A stretch of DNA of 36,278 nt. It comes from JAIMBK01 sp040755975. GTDB taxonomy: Bacteria > Bacillota > Desulfotomaculia > Desulfotomaculales > Nap2-2B. The translations under genes and the position numbers were made by a program. Shown one piece after another: positions 13,344 to 21,378 of this stretch (its first letter is position 1; the number at the start of each line of letters is the position of its first letter). Location of the stretch: NCBI GenBank assembly GCA_040755975.1, contig JBFLZY010000023.1:1-36278 (forward strand), written 5' to 3'. The notes below the pieces were generated by a model, which was not told where the DNA came from, made no database searches, and saw only the letters and a list, made by a program, of their open reading frames with translations.

Positions 13344-14435
13344 ATGTCCAAGGACAAGCCCATTGAGGGCGAAAAAAGAGTCTTCATGACCGGCAACGAG
13401 GTGGTCGCCTGGGCCGCCCTGGCGGCCGACGCCGACATCATGTTCGGCTACCCGATTACGCCGCAGAACGAGATTATGCACTACTGGACCCGCCTGGCGC
13501 CGAAGTTCGGCCGCGATTTTTTGCAGACGGAAGATGAACTTTCCGCCGGCTTTACCACCTTGGGCGGGGTGCTGGCTGGGCGCAAGGCCTTTACCGCCAC
13601 CGCCGGACCGGGCAACACTTTGATGCAGGAACCTATGTCCATGGCCGAGGCCATGCGCCTGCCCATGGTCGCCATCATCACTCAGCGGGGCGGCCCCTCC
13701 ACCGGGACAGTGATTTATTCGCAGCAGGAAGTGACCATGACCACTTTAGGCGGCAACGGGGAAGGGCTGCGCATCGTTTACTCCACGGCCACCCACCAGG
13801 AACTCTTTGATTACACGATCAAGGCTTTTAACACTGCCTGGAAGTACCGGTTTCCCACTTTTGTGCTGGGTGACGGTTACCAGTCCAAAATGCGGGAATC
13901 CTTGACCATGTACGACCCTGCTGAACGCGGGATCGAAATAATTCCGCCCGACCCGTACTTTGGCAAGCCCGGCGTGCCCGGGGTCGATCGCCCTCCGTCG
14001 CAATTACGCAATACCTACAATATGGAAGAAGAACTGTATGAGGTGGTGGAGCATTACCTTCGGGATTACAGTAAGATGGCCCCGGAAGTGGCGGAGTACC
14101 ATGCCTATTACGTTGATGACGCAAAACTGGTCGTCGTTGCCCACGGCGTGGTGGCGCGCGCCGCTTTGATGGCTGTGCGGGAACTCCGGGAAGAAGGATA
14201 TAAAGTCGGTTATTTCCGTCCCGTTACTTTGCGCCCCCTCCCGGAAAAAGAACTGCGGGAAGTGGCCGCCCGGACCCCGAAATTTTTGGTGGCCGAATCG
14301 GCCAACGGCCAGCTGGCCCGCCTGCTGAAGGAAGGAGTTTACGGCTGCACAACGGAAATGCTCCCTCTGTTCAGGCCCGGCATGGGCATTACGCCCGAGG
14401 AAGTAATCGCCGAAGTAAAGAAAATTTTAGGTTAA
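13344..14435 (+). CDS. korA: 2-oxoacid:ferredoxin oxidoreductase, alpha subunit
   Basis: A 363-residue subunit containing the pyrimidine-binding domain of the thiamine pyrophosphate enzyme (FGYPITPQNEIMHYW; LQTEDELSAGFTTLGGVLAGRKAFTATAGPG) and the C-terminal domain II (VVVAHGVVARAAL...VGYFRPVTLRPLPEKEL). With beta, gamma and ferredoxin-like delta subunits it would oxidise a 2-oxoacid to acyl-CoA with reduction of ferredoxin, or the reverse carboxylation. Substrate (2-oxoglutarate or branched-chain 2-oxoacid) cannot be fixed from sequence; the symbol follows the nearest general pattern. AGGAGGTG lies upstream of the ATG. Confidence 0.85.
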   Translation: MSKDKPIEGEKRVFMTGNEVVAWAALAADADIMFGYPITPQNEIMHYWTRLAPKFGRDFLQTEDELSAGFTTLGGVLAGRKAFTATAGPGNTLMQEPMSMAEAMRLPMVAIITQRGGPSTGTVIYSQQEVTMTTLGGNGEGLRIVYSTATHQELFDYTIKAFNTAWKYRFPTFVLGDGYQSKMRESLTMYDPAERGIEIIPPDPYFGKPGVPGVDRPPSQLRNTYNMEEELYEVVEHYLRDYSKMAPEVAEYHAYYVDDAKLVVVAHGVVARAALMAVRELREEGYKVGYFRPVTLRPLPEKELREVAARTPKFLVAESANGQLARLLKEGVYGCTTEMLPLFRPGMGITPEEVIAEVKKILG

Positions 14436-14464
14436 GGTTTACGCAAAGAGAAGGAGGTTCCCAA

Positions 14465-15247
14465 ATGTCGTTAGCGCAGACGATTGAACTGGCCATGCCG
14501 AAGTGCTGGCGCGTAGATACAAAACCGCATAAATTCTGCCCCGGCTGCGGCCACGGCCTGGTCTTAAAGGCATTGGGCTACGCCATTGACGAACTGGGTA
14601 TCCAGGACCGGGCAGTTTTTGGTTGCGATATCGGTTGTTCTCTCTTGTCCTGGGATTTCTTTAACCTGGACACCATCCAGACCCACCACGGGCGGACGAC
14701 GCCGGTAATCACCGGCCTCAAACGGGCCAACCCGAAGCTGATCGGCATCGCCTACATGGGGGACGGCGGCGGCTACGCCATCGGCTCCCAGCACCTGGTC
14801 AACGCGGCGGCCCGGGACGAAAAAATCACCGTCATCCTGGTGAACAACACCCAGTACGGAATGACCGGCGGCCAGATGGCCCCCACCACCTTACCGGGGC
14901 AAAAGACGGAGACCACCCCCTACGGGCGCGACCCGGAAAAGACGGGGTTTCCTTTTCAGGGCCCGGAAATGGTCGCGGCCATCAGCCGCGAGGGCGCCTA
15001 CGTGGCCCGCGGAACAGTGGCCAACTTCCGCCAGCTCCAGCGTTTTTTGAAACGGGCGTTGGAAAACCAGCTGGCCGGCAACGGTTTTTCTTTCGTGGAA
15101 GTAATCTCCGCGTGCCCCACCAACTGGCGCACCAACGCCGAAGAAACCTGGAACATGATCGAACACGTCATGCCCCGGTACTTTAAGGTCGGCGAAATTA
15201 AGGTTCCGGGCGCTCCGGCCGCAAAGGGGGAAAATAAAAATGGGTAA
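14465..15247 (+). CDS. korB: 2-oxoacid:ferredoxin oxidoreductase, beta subunit
   Basis: A 260-residue subunit that binds thiamine pyrophosphate. The N-terminal CPGCGHG cluster (Cys at about 25 and 28) supplies iron-sulphur ligands; GDGGGYAIGSQHLVNAAARD and VNNTQYGMTGGQM form the cofactor- and Mg-binding motif (GDG then NN). AAGGAGG stands before the ATG. It overlaps the gamma gene by 8 nt. An alpha-beta-gamma-delta gene order with split gamma and delta is common in anaerobic Bacillota. Confidence 0.9.
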   Translation: MSLAQTIELAMPKCWRVDTKPHKFCPGCGHGLVLKALGYAIDELGIQDRAVFGCDIGCSLLSWDFFNLDTIQTHHGRTTPVITGLKRANPKLIGIAYMGDGGGYAIGSQHLVNAAARDEKITVILVNNTQYGMTGGQMAPTTLPGQKTETTPYGRDPEKTGFPFQGPEMVAAISREGAYVARGTVANFRQLQRFLKRALENQLAGNGFSFVEVISACPTNWRTNAEETWNMIEHVMPRYFKVGEIKVPGAPAAKGENKNG

Positions 15248-15806
15248 ACCGGTAAAAATAATTCTGGCGGGCGAAGGCGGCCAGGGAGTGCAATCGGTGG
15301 CGGAAATTCTGGCCGAAGCGGCCAACGAGGAAGGCAAAGAGGCCCTGTACATCCCCAACTTCGGGGTGGAGCAGCGCGGCGGCGTTTCGGTGGCTTTTCT
15401 GCAGGTGGGCGATGAACGGATCGGCGCCCCGAAGTTCCAGATCGGCGACGTGGTGGTTGCTTTGAGCAAGCGGGCCATCCCCCGGACAAAGCAGTATGTC
15501 GGCAAAGACACGATATTTTTGTACGATTCCCACATTGAGGGGGCCGAGCAGGATTTGCCGCGCCAGGCGAAGAAGATCCTGGCCATTCCGGCCATCGATC
15601 TGGCCAAAAACGAACTGCACCCGCGCGTTTTCAACGTGGTTATTATGGGTGCGATTGTCAAGTTGACGAACGTTGTTTCCGAGGAGGACGCCAAGAAAGC
15701 CCTGGAGAACAGGCTTAAATATAAGTTTGATAAGGAGCCGGAGTTAAGGGAACTAAATTATAAGGCGATCGAGCGCGGGATCGGGCTCGTTGCCGACGCC
15801 GGTTAG
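15240..15806 (+). CDS. korC: 2-oxoacid:ferredoxin oxidoreductase, gamma subunit
   Basis: A 188-residue subunit of the OFOR complex. N-terminal GEGGQGVQSVAEILAEAA is the typical glycine-rich signature of the gamma domain (coenzyme A side), then FGVEQRGGVSVAFLQVGDERIGAPKF. Start ATG overlaps the end of the beta gene (AAAATGGG), consistent with translational coupling. Normal length. Confidence 0.9.
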   Translation: MGKPVKIILAGEGGQGVQSVAEILAEAANEEGKEALYIPNFGVEQRGGVSVAFLQVGDERIGAPKFQIGDVVVALSKRAIPRTKQYVGKDTIFLYDSHIEGAEQDLPRQAKKILAIPAIDLAKNELHPRVFNVVIMGAIVKLTNVVSEEDAKKALENRLKYKFDKEPELRELNYKAIERGIGLVADAG

Positions 15807-15818
15807 GAGGGAGAAGAG

Positions 15819-16082
15819 ATGACGGAAACCTACCAGGGGGTTACGGTGGAAGGCGAAAAAGGGCTCTGGACGGTCTTTCCGGAACTGTGCAAGGGCTGCG
15901 GTTTGTGCATCGCCAAGTGTCCCAAAAGGTGCATGTCCTGGTCGGATTACCTGGGCGTGTACGGTACTCCTTCGGTGCGGATCAACGAGGAGGAATGCAC
16001 GGCCTGCGGTATTTGCCAGTTGCTTTGCCCGGACTGCGCCATCGCCGTGATGAGGAAGGATAGAAAGGCGAAAGACAACTGA
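15819..16082 (+). CDS. korD: 2-oxoacid:ferredoxin oxidoreductase, delta (ferredoxin-like) subunit
   Basis: An 87-residue protein with two 4Fe-4S motifs: CKGCGLCIAKC...C near residues 24-38 and CTACGICQLLC...C near 59-73. It would pass electrons from the thiamine pyrophosphate centre to soluble ferredoxin. It follows the gamma gene by 12 bp with AGGAGGG before the ATG and ends the operon; a hairpin follows at 16113-16140. Confidence 0.9.
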   Translation: MTETYQGVTVEGEKGLWTVFPELCKGCGLCIAKCPKRCMSWSDYLGVYGTPSVRINEEECTACGICQLLCPDCAIAVMRKDRKAKDN

Positions 16083-16112
16083 AAGAGGTAACTAATCTAG
16101 AAGAAAAGAATC

Positions 16113-16140
16113 AGGCCGGGCGAATCTAAAAACCCGGCCT
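16113..16140. terminator. Hairpin between convergent korD and lysC
   Basis: AGGCCGGG (16113-16120) and CCCGGCCT (16133-16140), with a 12-nt loop. The stem is strong, but the downstream T tract is poor in both directions; probable bidirectional transcription stop. Confidence 0.6.
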
Positions 16141-16179
16141 TGATTATGCCCGCTCGAAACCCTGGATTAAAGAAAAGAT

Positions 16180-17397
16180 TCAACCGGCCCCGGCCAGGTT
16201 GAATTTGTCGTGCAGGGCTTTGACCGCCCGCCGGGCATCGCCGGCCTTAATAATTACGGAAATTTTGATTTCCGAGGTGCTGATCATTTCTATATTGATT
16301 CCCTCCTCGGCTAAAGCCTCGAACATCCTGGCGGCAACACCTGGGTTGGTCGCCATCCCGGCGCCCACGATGGATACCTTGGCCACGTCGGCATCGGCGC
16401 AAAAACCGCTGGAGCCCAACTCCGGCAGGAGTTTTTCAACTACGGCCAGAGCCTTGCGGAGATCGGCCTGCGCACAGGTGAAGGAAATGTCGTTTCGCTC
16501 GTCGCGCATAGAACTCTGGATAATCATGTCGACGTTGATATTTTCCGCCGCCAGCGCCTTAAACAGGCGGTAGGCGATGCCGGGTTTGTCGTACACGTCG
16601 AAGATGCCGATTTTGGCCACGTTTAGATCGTGGGCCACTCCGGTAACCACCTGGGTTTTTTCCACAGCGTCGACCTCCTTGACGATTGTTCCGGAATGAT
16701 GGTTGAAACTGGACCGCACGTGCAGGGGTATGTTGTACAGCCTGGCCAACTCTACGGCGCGGTGGTGCAGGACGACCGCGCCCAGGTGAGCCAGTTCCAG
16801 CATTTCGTCGTAGGAGATTTCCGTGAGCTTCCGGGCTTCCGGCACCACCCGCGGGTCGGCGGTGTAAACCCCGTCAACGTCGGTGTAAATTTCGCACAGG
16901 TCGGCCTGCAGGTAGGCCGCCAGCGCCACGGCGGTGGTGTCGGACCCGCCCCGGCCTAAAGTGGTGATGTCGTTGTTCTGGTTGATTCCCTGGAAACCGG
17001 CCACCACCACGATATTGCCGCGCCCCAGTTCTTCTTTCAGGCGGCCGTTGCAAATATCGAGGATCCGGGCCTTGGTGTGGGATGTGTCGGTAAAAATGCC
17101 CGCCTGGGGGCCGGTGAGGGAAATAACCGGCCTGCCGAGGTCGCGGATGGCCATGGCCAACAATGCAATGGAAATCTGTTCGCCCGTGGAAAGGATAACG
17201 TCCATTTCCCGCTCGAGCGGGTTGCTGGTTATTTCGTTGACCAGGTGAATCAAATTATCGGTAGTATCACCCATTGCCGACACGACCACAGCAACCTCGT
17301 GGCCCCCGGCGTGAACCTCGGCCACCCGGCGCGCAACCCGCCGGATTCGTTCGGCGTCGGCCACCGAACTGCCCCCGTATTTTTGCACCACCAGCAT
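16180..17397 (-). CDS. lysC: Aspartate kinase (monofunctional)
   Basis: Phosphorylates aspartate, the first step to lysine, threonine, methionine and diaminopimelate. 405 residues: N-terminal KYGGSSV (ATP/aspartate site), FQGINQNNDITTLGRGGSDTTAVALAA (catalytic domain), then two ACT domains (about 265-330 and 345-405; SIVGAGMATNPGVAARMFEALAEEGINIEMISTSEI) for allosteric feedback by amino acids. The ATG at 17397 (MLVVQKYGG) is chosen; the longer frame starts upstream of the promoter's -10. No T-box or lysine riboswitch is visible in the short leader. Single gene with its own promoter. Confidence 0.95.
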   Translation of the reverse strand: MLVVQKYGGSSVADAERIRRVARRVAEVHAGGHEVAVVVSAMGDTTDNLIHLVNEITSNPLEREMDVILSTGEQISIALLAMAIRDLGRPVISLTGPQAGIFTDTSHTKARILDICNGRLKEELGRGNIVVVAGFQGINQNNDITTLGRGGSDTTAVALAAYLQADLCEIYTDVDGVYTADPRVVPEARKLTEISYDEMLELAHLGAVVLHHRAVELARLYNIPLHVRSSFNHHSGTIVKEVDAVEKTQVVTGVAHDLNVAKIGIFDVYDKPGIAYRLFKALAAENINVDMIIQSSMRDERNDISFTCAQADLRKALAVVEKLLPELGSSGFCADADVAKVSIVGAGMATNPGVAARMFEALAEEGINIEMISTSEIKISVIIKAGDARRAVKALHDKFNLAGAG

Positions 17398-17449
17398 AGA
17401 AATAAATCGCCTGCCCTTTTGATTGTTGCCCTTTTCGAAATCATTTATC

Positions 17450-17478
17450 ATCGTACCAAAACCGCTTGATCCTGTCAA
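17450..17478 (-). promoter_or_regulatory. Sigma-A promoter for lysC
   Basis: On the minus strand TTGACA (17478-17473), a 17-bp spacer and TACGAT (17455-17450): perfect -35 and a good -10. Transcription would begin near 17443, leaving a leader of about 45 nt. Confidence 0.75.
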
Positions 17479-17542
17479 CGTTTTGCCAAACGAAGCAATC
17501 AAAGGACATCGGTAGGTTAACCTGATCCCCTCTCCCTTCTTC

Positions 17543-17571
17543 TTGACTGTTTTTGTAACAGTAAATACACT
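17543..17571 (+). promoter_or_regulatory. Sigma-A promoter with overlapping inverted repeat, upstream of ridA-like gene
   Basis: -35 TTGACT (17543-17548), 17 bp, -10 TACACT (17566-17571). An inverted repeat ACAGT-N6-ACTGT (17558-17562 and 17569-17573) covers the -10 region and could be an operator. Regulator unknown. Confidence 0.65.
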
Positions 17572-17613
17572 GTAAGGAGTAAGGCGCGATTCTCACGCCC
17601 GGAGGTGAACGCT

Positions 17614-17643
17614 TTGAAGAGAATTAAAATCGTGCGGAAATGA
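17614..17643 (+). CDS. Possible 9-codon leader peptide
   Basis: TTG start 8 nt after a strong GGAGG (17601-17605), coding MKRIKIVRK then a stop. It lies in the leader between the promoter and the ridA-like gene, 36 bp before that gene. A leader peptide or a decayed gene start are both possible. Confidence 0.3.
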   Translation: MKRIKIVRK

Positions 17644-17679
17644 AAGGGTGCGCATTTTACCTCTATTACTTTGAAAGGG

Positions 17680-18150
17680 ATGGTTAAGTTGTCTGAGGCG
17701 AAAATAAAGGAGTTGGGAATCGAGCTGCCAGTTCCGCCCAAACCGGTTGCTGCCTACGTGCCGGCGGTAAAGGTGGGCAAACTAATTTTTTGTTCCGGAC
17801 AGCTTCCTGTTCTCGAGGGGGAGTTGGGGTATAAAGGAAAAGTTGGCGGCGAGCTGACGGAAACCGACGGTTACCAGGCGGCGCGGTTGTGCGCGCTTAA
17901 CTGCTTGAGTGTGGTTAAAGAGGTTGCCGGTAGTCTGGATAACGTGGCGCGGGTAGTAAAAGTTACGGGTTACGTTAACAGCGCCCCCGGTTTTACCAGG
18001 CAGCCTTTTGTGATTAACGGAGCTTCCGATTTGCTGGTAGAAACCTTCCGGGAGGCCGGATACCACGCCAGGTCGGCGGTCGGCGTGAGCGAACTCCCTC
18101 TGAACGCGGCGGTTGAAGTGGAGATGGTTGTTGAGATGAAAGAATCGTAG
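17680..18150 (+). CDS. RidA/YjgF-family protein
   Basis: A 156-residue member of the RidA (reactive imine/enamine deaminase) superfamily, of the longer LPP-type branch with an N-terminal extension (KIKELGIELPVPPKPVAAYVPAVKVG). Features: FCSGQLPVL strand, LCALNCLSVVKEVAGSLDNVARVVKVTGYV, then ARSAVGVSELPLNAAVEVEMV, where the Arg and Glu correspond to the substrate-binding Arg and the conserved acidic residue of RidA. It probably clears enamine/imine intermediates; the exact substrate is unknown. The start is uncertain: ATG 17680 directly follows GAAAGGG, and TTG 17689 has better spacing. Confidence 0.8.
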   Translation: MVKLSEAKIKELGIELPVPPKPVAAYVPAVKVGKLIFCSGQLPVLEGELGYKGKVGGELTETDGYQAARLCALNCLSVVKEVAGSLDNVARVVKVTGYVNSAPGFTRQPFVINGASDLLVETFREAGYHARSAVGVSELPLNAAVEVEMVVEMKES

Positions 18151-18266
18151 CTAATGTCGGGGCAGTTGCAGGCGAACATTACGCAAATCTCCCCCGGAAC
18201 CAGAAAAGTTGCCGGCGATATTATCGTTCGGGATGCGCCGGGATTGAGATACAACGTAAACAAAAT

Positions 18267-18294
18267 GCACGACTTGCTGCTGAATCGTGCTTTT
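18267..18294. terminator. Terminator-like hairpin between ridA-like gene and pckA
   Basis: GCACGA (18267-18272) and TCGTGC (18285-18290) followed by TTTT. The genes converge here, and the hairpin could serve both. Confidence 0.5.
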
Positions 18295-18339
18295 AACCTA
18301 CCTGTTTTTCAGAACAAGGGAGGACCCCGTTTTTTGTTG

Positions 18340-19890
18340 TCAGCAGGTTGGCCCGGCGGCAACAATTTCCGGGGCGATCCCCGCAAACTTCGAGAAATTT
18401 TCTCTAAACAGCCGGGCCAGCTTTTGGGCCGCTTCGTCGTAAGCGCCGCCGTCCGCCCAGGTGTCCCGGGGCCTGAGAATTTCCGCCGGTACGTCCGGGC
18501 AGTGCCTGGGGACCAGCACTTGAAAGACGGGGTCCGGCTCCAGTTCCACCTCCTCCAGCCGGCCGGAGAGGGCGGCGGCCACTATCGCGCGGGTAAGCTT
18601 GATCTCGATGCGCCGCCCCATCCCGTAAGGCCCGCCGGTCCAGCCCGTGTTCACCAGGTAAACGTTGGGGTTATACCGGGTGATTTTCTCTCCGAGCATG
18701 CCGGCGTAAACGGCCGGCGGAAGGGGGAGAAAGGGCGCCCCGAAACAGGTGGAGAAGGTGGCCTGCGGCGTGGTAACCCCCCGTTCGGTGCCGGCCAGCT
18801 TGCTGGTGTAGCCGGAAAGGAAATGGTACATGGCCTGTTCTTTCGTCAGTTTGGCAATGGGGGGCAGGACGCCGAAGGCGTCGGCCGTCAGGAAAATGAC
18901 CGTTTGCGGATGTCCGCTGACGCCCGGGATGACTGCTTCCGGGATGTATTCCACGGGAAAGGCCGCCCGGGTATTTTCCGTAATGTCTGCGGATACGTAG
19001 TCGGTCGTGCGCGTTTCGGCGTCCACGATGACGTTTTCTAAAACGGCGCCGAAACGGATGGCGCTCCAGATCTGGGGCTCGTTTTCCGCCGAAAGGCAGA
19101 TGCACTTCGCGTAGCAGCCACCTTCGAAGTTGAAGATCCCTTCTTCCGACCACCCGTGTTCGTCGTCCCCCACCAGTCGGCGCTGCGGATCGGCGGACAA
19201 AGAGGTTTTGCCCGTTCCGGACAAGCCGAAAAAGAGGGCCGTGTCCCCCGCCGGTCCCAGGTTAGCCGAGCAGTGCATGGGGAAAACGCCGCGCTGGGGG
19301 AGTAAAAAGTTTAAGGCGCTGAATATCGATTTTTTGATCTCCCCGGCGTAGCTGGTCCCCCCGATGAGGACCAGGTTTTCTTCCAGGTTTAAAACGATGA
19401 AAGCTTCCGAACGGGTGCCGTCCAGTTCGGGGTCGGCGTGGAAGCCGGGAGCGCAGATAATGGTAAATTCGGGCCGGTGCCCGCTGAGCTCCGCCGGCGC
19501 GGGTCGGATGAAAAGCTGCCGGACAAAGAGATTTTGCCAGGCCAGTTCGTTGATTACCCGGATTGGCATCCGAAAGCGCGGGTCGGCGCCCGCAAAACCG
19601 TCAAACACAAAAAGGTCTTTATTTTGCAGGTAGGCCAGCAGCCGCCCGTAAAGGTTCCGGAACTGTTCCGGCGCCATGGGCTGGTTGACCGGCCCCCAGT
19701 TGATTTTATCGTGGACGGAAGGCAGGTCTACGATAAATTTGTCGTTGGGCGAGCGGCCGGTGTACTTGCCGTTGATGACCACCAGCGCGCCGTTGCTGGC
19801 CAGGATTCCCTCCCCTCTGACCAGGGCCATTTCGACCAGGCGGGCCGTCGAAAGGTTGTGGTAGATTTGCCTGGAATTAGCAAGTTTCAT
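18340..19890 (-). CDS. pckA: Phosphoenolpyruvate carboxykinase (ATP)
   Basis: Interconverts oxaloacetate plus ATP with phosphoenolpyruvate, CO2 and ADP, linking the citric acid cycle and gluconeogenesis. 516 residues. Recognised by NGKYTGRSPNDKFIV (substrate Arg region), MHCSANLG, the P-loop GLSGTGKTSLSAD (kinase-1a), and the DDEHGWS motif that coordinates metal (kinase-2). Length is normal for the ATP type. ATG at 19890 follows GGGTGAGAAG. Single gene, transcribed from the promoter at 19936-19965. In a fermentative or sulphate-reducing anaerobe it may run in either direction. Confidence 0.96.
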   Translation of the reverse strand: MKLANSRQIYHNLSTARLVEMALVRGEGILASNGALVVINGKYTGRSPNDKFIVDLPSVHDKINWGPVNQPMAPEQFRNLYGRLLAYLQNKDLFVFDGFAGADPRFRMPIRVINELAWQNLFVRQLFIRPAPAELSGHRPEFTIICAPGFHADPELDGTRSEAFIVLNLEENLVLIGGTSYAGEIKKSIFSALNFLLPQRGVFPMHCSANLGPAGDTALFFGLSGTGKTSLSADPQRRLVGDDEHGWSEEGIFNFEGGCYAKCICLSAENEPQIWSAIRFGAVLENVIVDAETRTTDYVSADITENTRAAFPVEYIPEAVIPGVSGHPQTVIFLTADAFGVLPPIAKLTKEQAMYHFLSGYTSKLAGTERGVTTPQATFSTCFGAPFLPLPPAVYAGMLGEKITRYNPNVYLVNTGWTGGPYGMGRRIEIKLTRAIVAAALSGRLEEVELEPDPVFQVLVPRHCPDVPAEILRPRDTWADGGAYDEAAQKLARLFRENFSKFAGIAPEIVAAGPTC

Positions 19891-19935
19891 TACTTCTCAC
19901 CCGTCCTGCACATGTTCTTCGAAAATTTGAGAAGC

Positions 19936-19965
19936 AATATACCATAAGGACAAAAAGCCAGTCAA
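19936..19965 (-). promoter_or_regulatory. Sigma-A promoter for pckA
   Basis: Minus strand TTGACT (19965-19960), an 18-bp spacer and TATATT (19941-19936), ending 45 bp before the pckA start codon. Confidence 0.7.
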
Positions 19966-20388
19966 GGGAAGGGAAAAAAGTATATTGTATGCTTTTCCGG
20001 AGCGGGGGTGAGGGGTTGGTCCGGGAAAATTGAACTGGGGATGGATTCGAATTTTTAATTTTTACCTTATGATTAAAATTTGAGCAGGAAAAGGGTATAT
20101 TTGAGTGAAATAACTTATTATTATGAAGGCAGCAACGAATCAGGAAAAACCAGGCGCAACCAGGAGATGCCAGGAGAAACCAAAGGAGAGCTTAACCATA
20201 GCCAGGCCGGTTGCTTCGCTCGTCAATTATATCGGCCCGGATTTGCTCTTTAAGAGAGGTGGTTGAGCTGTGTGACAGGTTTGCCGGGTTGCCTAAAGCC
20301 GTCGTAAAGGAAGGAGGATGTCCGGTTTGCCTGCGGACCCCCGCGCGGTTGTCTGCCAGGCGCGTCGTTTGGTAAACCGGGGAGGTGA
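19966..20388. other. Intergenic region without a supported gene
   Basis: About 420 bp. The first half is A+T-rich. The middle has repeated ACCAGGMGMAACCAGG-like units (about 20140-20180). A 47-codon ORF at 20123-20266 has no ribosome-binding site. A GGAAGGAGG (20310-20318) is followed by no convincing gene. No clear promoter was identified for the gamma-carbonic-anhydrase-like gene. Confidence 0.5.
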
Positions 20389-20928
20389 ATGCTCATCGAA
20401 TACAACGGAAAAAAACCAAAGGTTTCGGAAAAGGCTTTCGTCGCTCCCGACGCCACTTTAATTGGCGACGTGGTGGTGGCGGAGGGGGCCAGTATCTGGT
20501 TCGGCGCCCGGCTGCGCGGCGATATCGGCAAAATTACGGTGGGAGCGCGGACCAGCGTCCAGGACAACGTGGTAGTGCACGTTTTTGCCGGCGGAAAAAC
20601 CACTATCGGGGAAGAAGTTACCGTGGCCCACGGGGCCGTGCTGCACAACTGTACCGTGGAAAAAGGGGCGGTCATCGGCATGAACGCAGTGATTTTGGAC
20701 AACGCGATCATCGGTGAACAGGCCATCATTGCGGCCGGCAGCGTGGTGGCCGAGGGAACGCAAATCCCGCCCCGCTCCCTGGCGGCCGGCGCGCCCGCGC
20801 AGGTGAAAAAGGAGCTTTCGGGAAAATCGCTGCTCTGGGTGGAACTGAGTGCGCAGGCTTACGTTGAGCTGGCTAAAAATTACTTGCGGCAAGGGATTGG
20901 AAGAACGGACGGCGGAGAAGAAGGTTAG
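20389..20928 (+). CDS. Gamma-carbonic-anhydrase-like (YrdA/PaaY) hexapeptide protein
   Basis: A 179-residue left-handed beta-helix protein. Hexapeptide repeats run through residues 12-135 (IGDVVVAEGASIWFGARLRGD; VTVAHGAVLHNCTVEKGAVIGMNAVILDNAIIG). The three zinc ligands of gamma carbonic anhydrases are present as H64, H81 and H86, with R43-G-D45 and Q58-D59 in their usual places. A C-terminal helix closes the trimer. Activity as a carbonic anhydrase is plausible, but many relatives are inactive or have acyl-CoA roles. GGGGAGG precedes the ATG closely. Confidence 0.85.
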   Translation: MLIEYNGKKPKVSEKAFVAPDATLIGDVVVAEGASIWFGARLRGDIGKITVGARTSVQDNVVVHVFAGGKTTIGEEVTVAHGAVLHNCTVEKGAVIGMNAVILDNAIIGEQAIIAAGSVVAEGTQIPPRSLAAGAPAQVKKELSGKSLLWVELSAQAYVELAKNYLRQGIGRTDGGEEG

Positions 20929-20941
20929 CGCGCCTGGGTGT

Positions 20942-21184
20942 TTATTTTTTAAGGAATACTTCCGGCCCTTTTTTAACCAGGGCTTCTTTTTTTTGGAGGA
21001 GCCGGAGGCGGCGGTGGGCCAGCTGGATGTCTTCCCGGATCTGCTGCAAGGTAGCCGGATTAATGCCGGTGGCGCGGGCTATTTCCAGGTCATCTAAACC
21101 CTTTTTCCAGGCGCGGATCAACCTGGTGACGTTGGTCCGGTACTTCCGGCAGAGGTCTTTTTCGTTGATGACGTCCTTGGGCAT
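20942..21184 (-). CDS. Small basic helix-turn-helix-like protein, unknown function
   Basis: An 80-residue basic protein, MPKDVINEKDLCRKYRTN... with a probable helix-turn-helix in LDDLEIARATGINPATLQQIRED (about residues 30-52) and a Lys-rich tail. I do not recognise a named family. It may bind DNA. The ATG at 21184 is preferred because AAGGAG lies 9 nt upstream; the first in-frame ATG (21208) has no site. It is convergent with the preceding gene, with only 13 bp between stop codons. Confidence 0.55.
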   Translation of the reverse strand: MPKDVINEKDLCRKYRTNVTRLIRAWKKGLDDLEIARATGINPATLQQIREDIQLAHRRLRLLQKKEALVKKGPEVFLKK

Positions 21185-21286
21185 CCTGATCGGCTCCTTC
21201 CCTTTCATTTTCTTGCCGGTTTCTTGAGCAGCGTTTTTTGTTATTCTGGCCGGGAAAGTCGAGGGATATGATATTAAACTAATGGT

Positions 21287-21327
21287 AATTCGGTTCTAAT
21301 TATGTTAGAATAAATGCATACCGAATT
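21287..21327. promoter_or_regulatory. Nested inverted repeats upstream of the decarboxylase-tmk operon
   Basis: AATTCGGT (21287-21294) mirrors ACCGAATT (21320-21327). Within it TTCTAA (21294-21299) mirrors TTAGAA (21305-21310). It lies 50-90 bp before the GTG start. A regulator-binding site is likely, but no regulator is known. Confidence 0.45.
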
Positions 21328-21378
21328 TCTGGCCTGCGAATTCGTTTTATTTTTGGTTGCGTACTGATAAAGGGGGGC

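Noticed and set aside
18154..19041. Long ORF antisense to pckA
   Set aside because: Its residues are Gly/Arg/Pro-rich as expected for the reverse strand of a G+C-rich gene, and pckA is fully supported by motifs.
20123..20266. 47-codon ORF upstream of the carbonic-anhydrase-like gene
   Set aside because: No ribosome-binding site before its ATG, composition follows local repeats, and no protein-like features.
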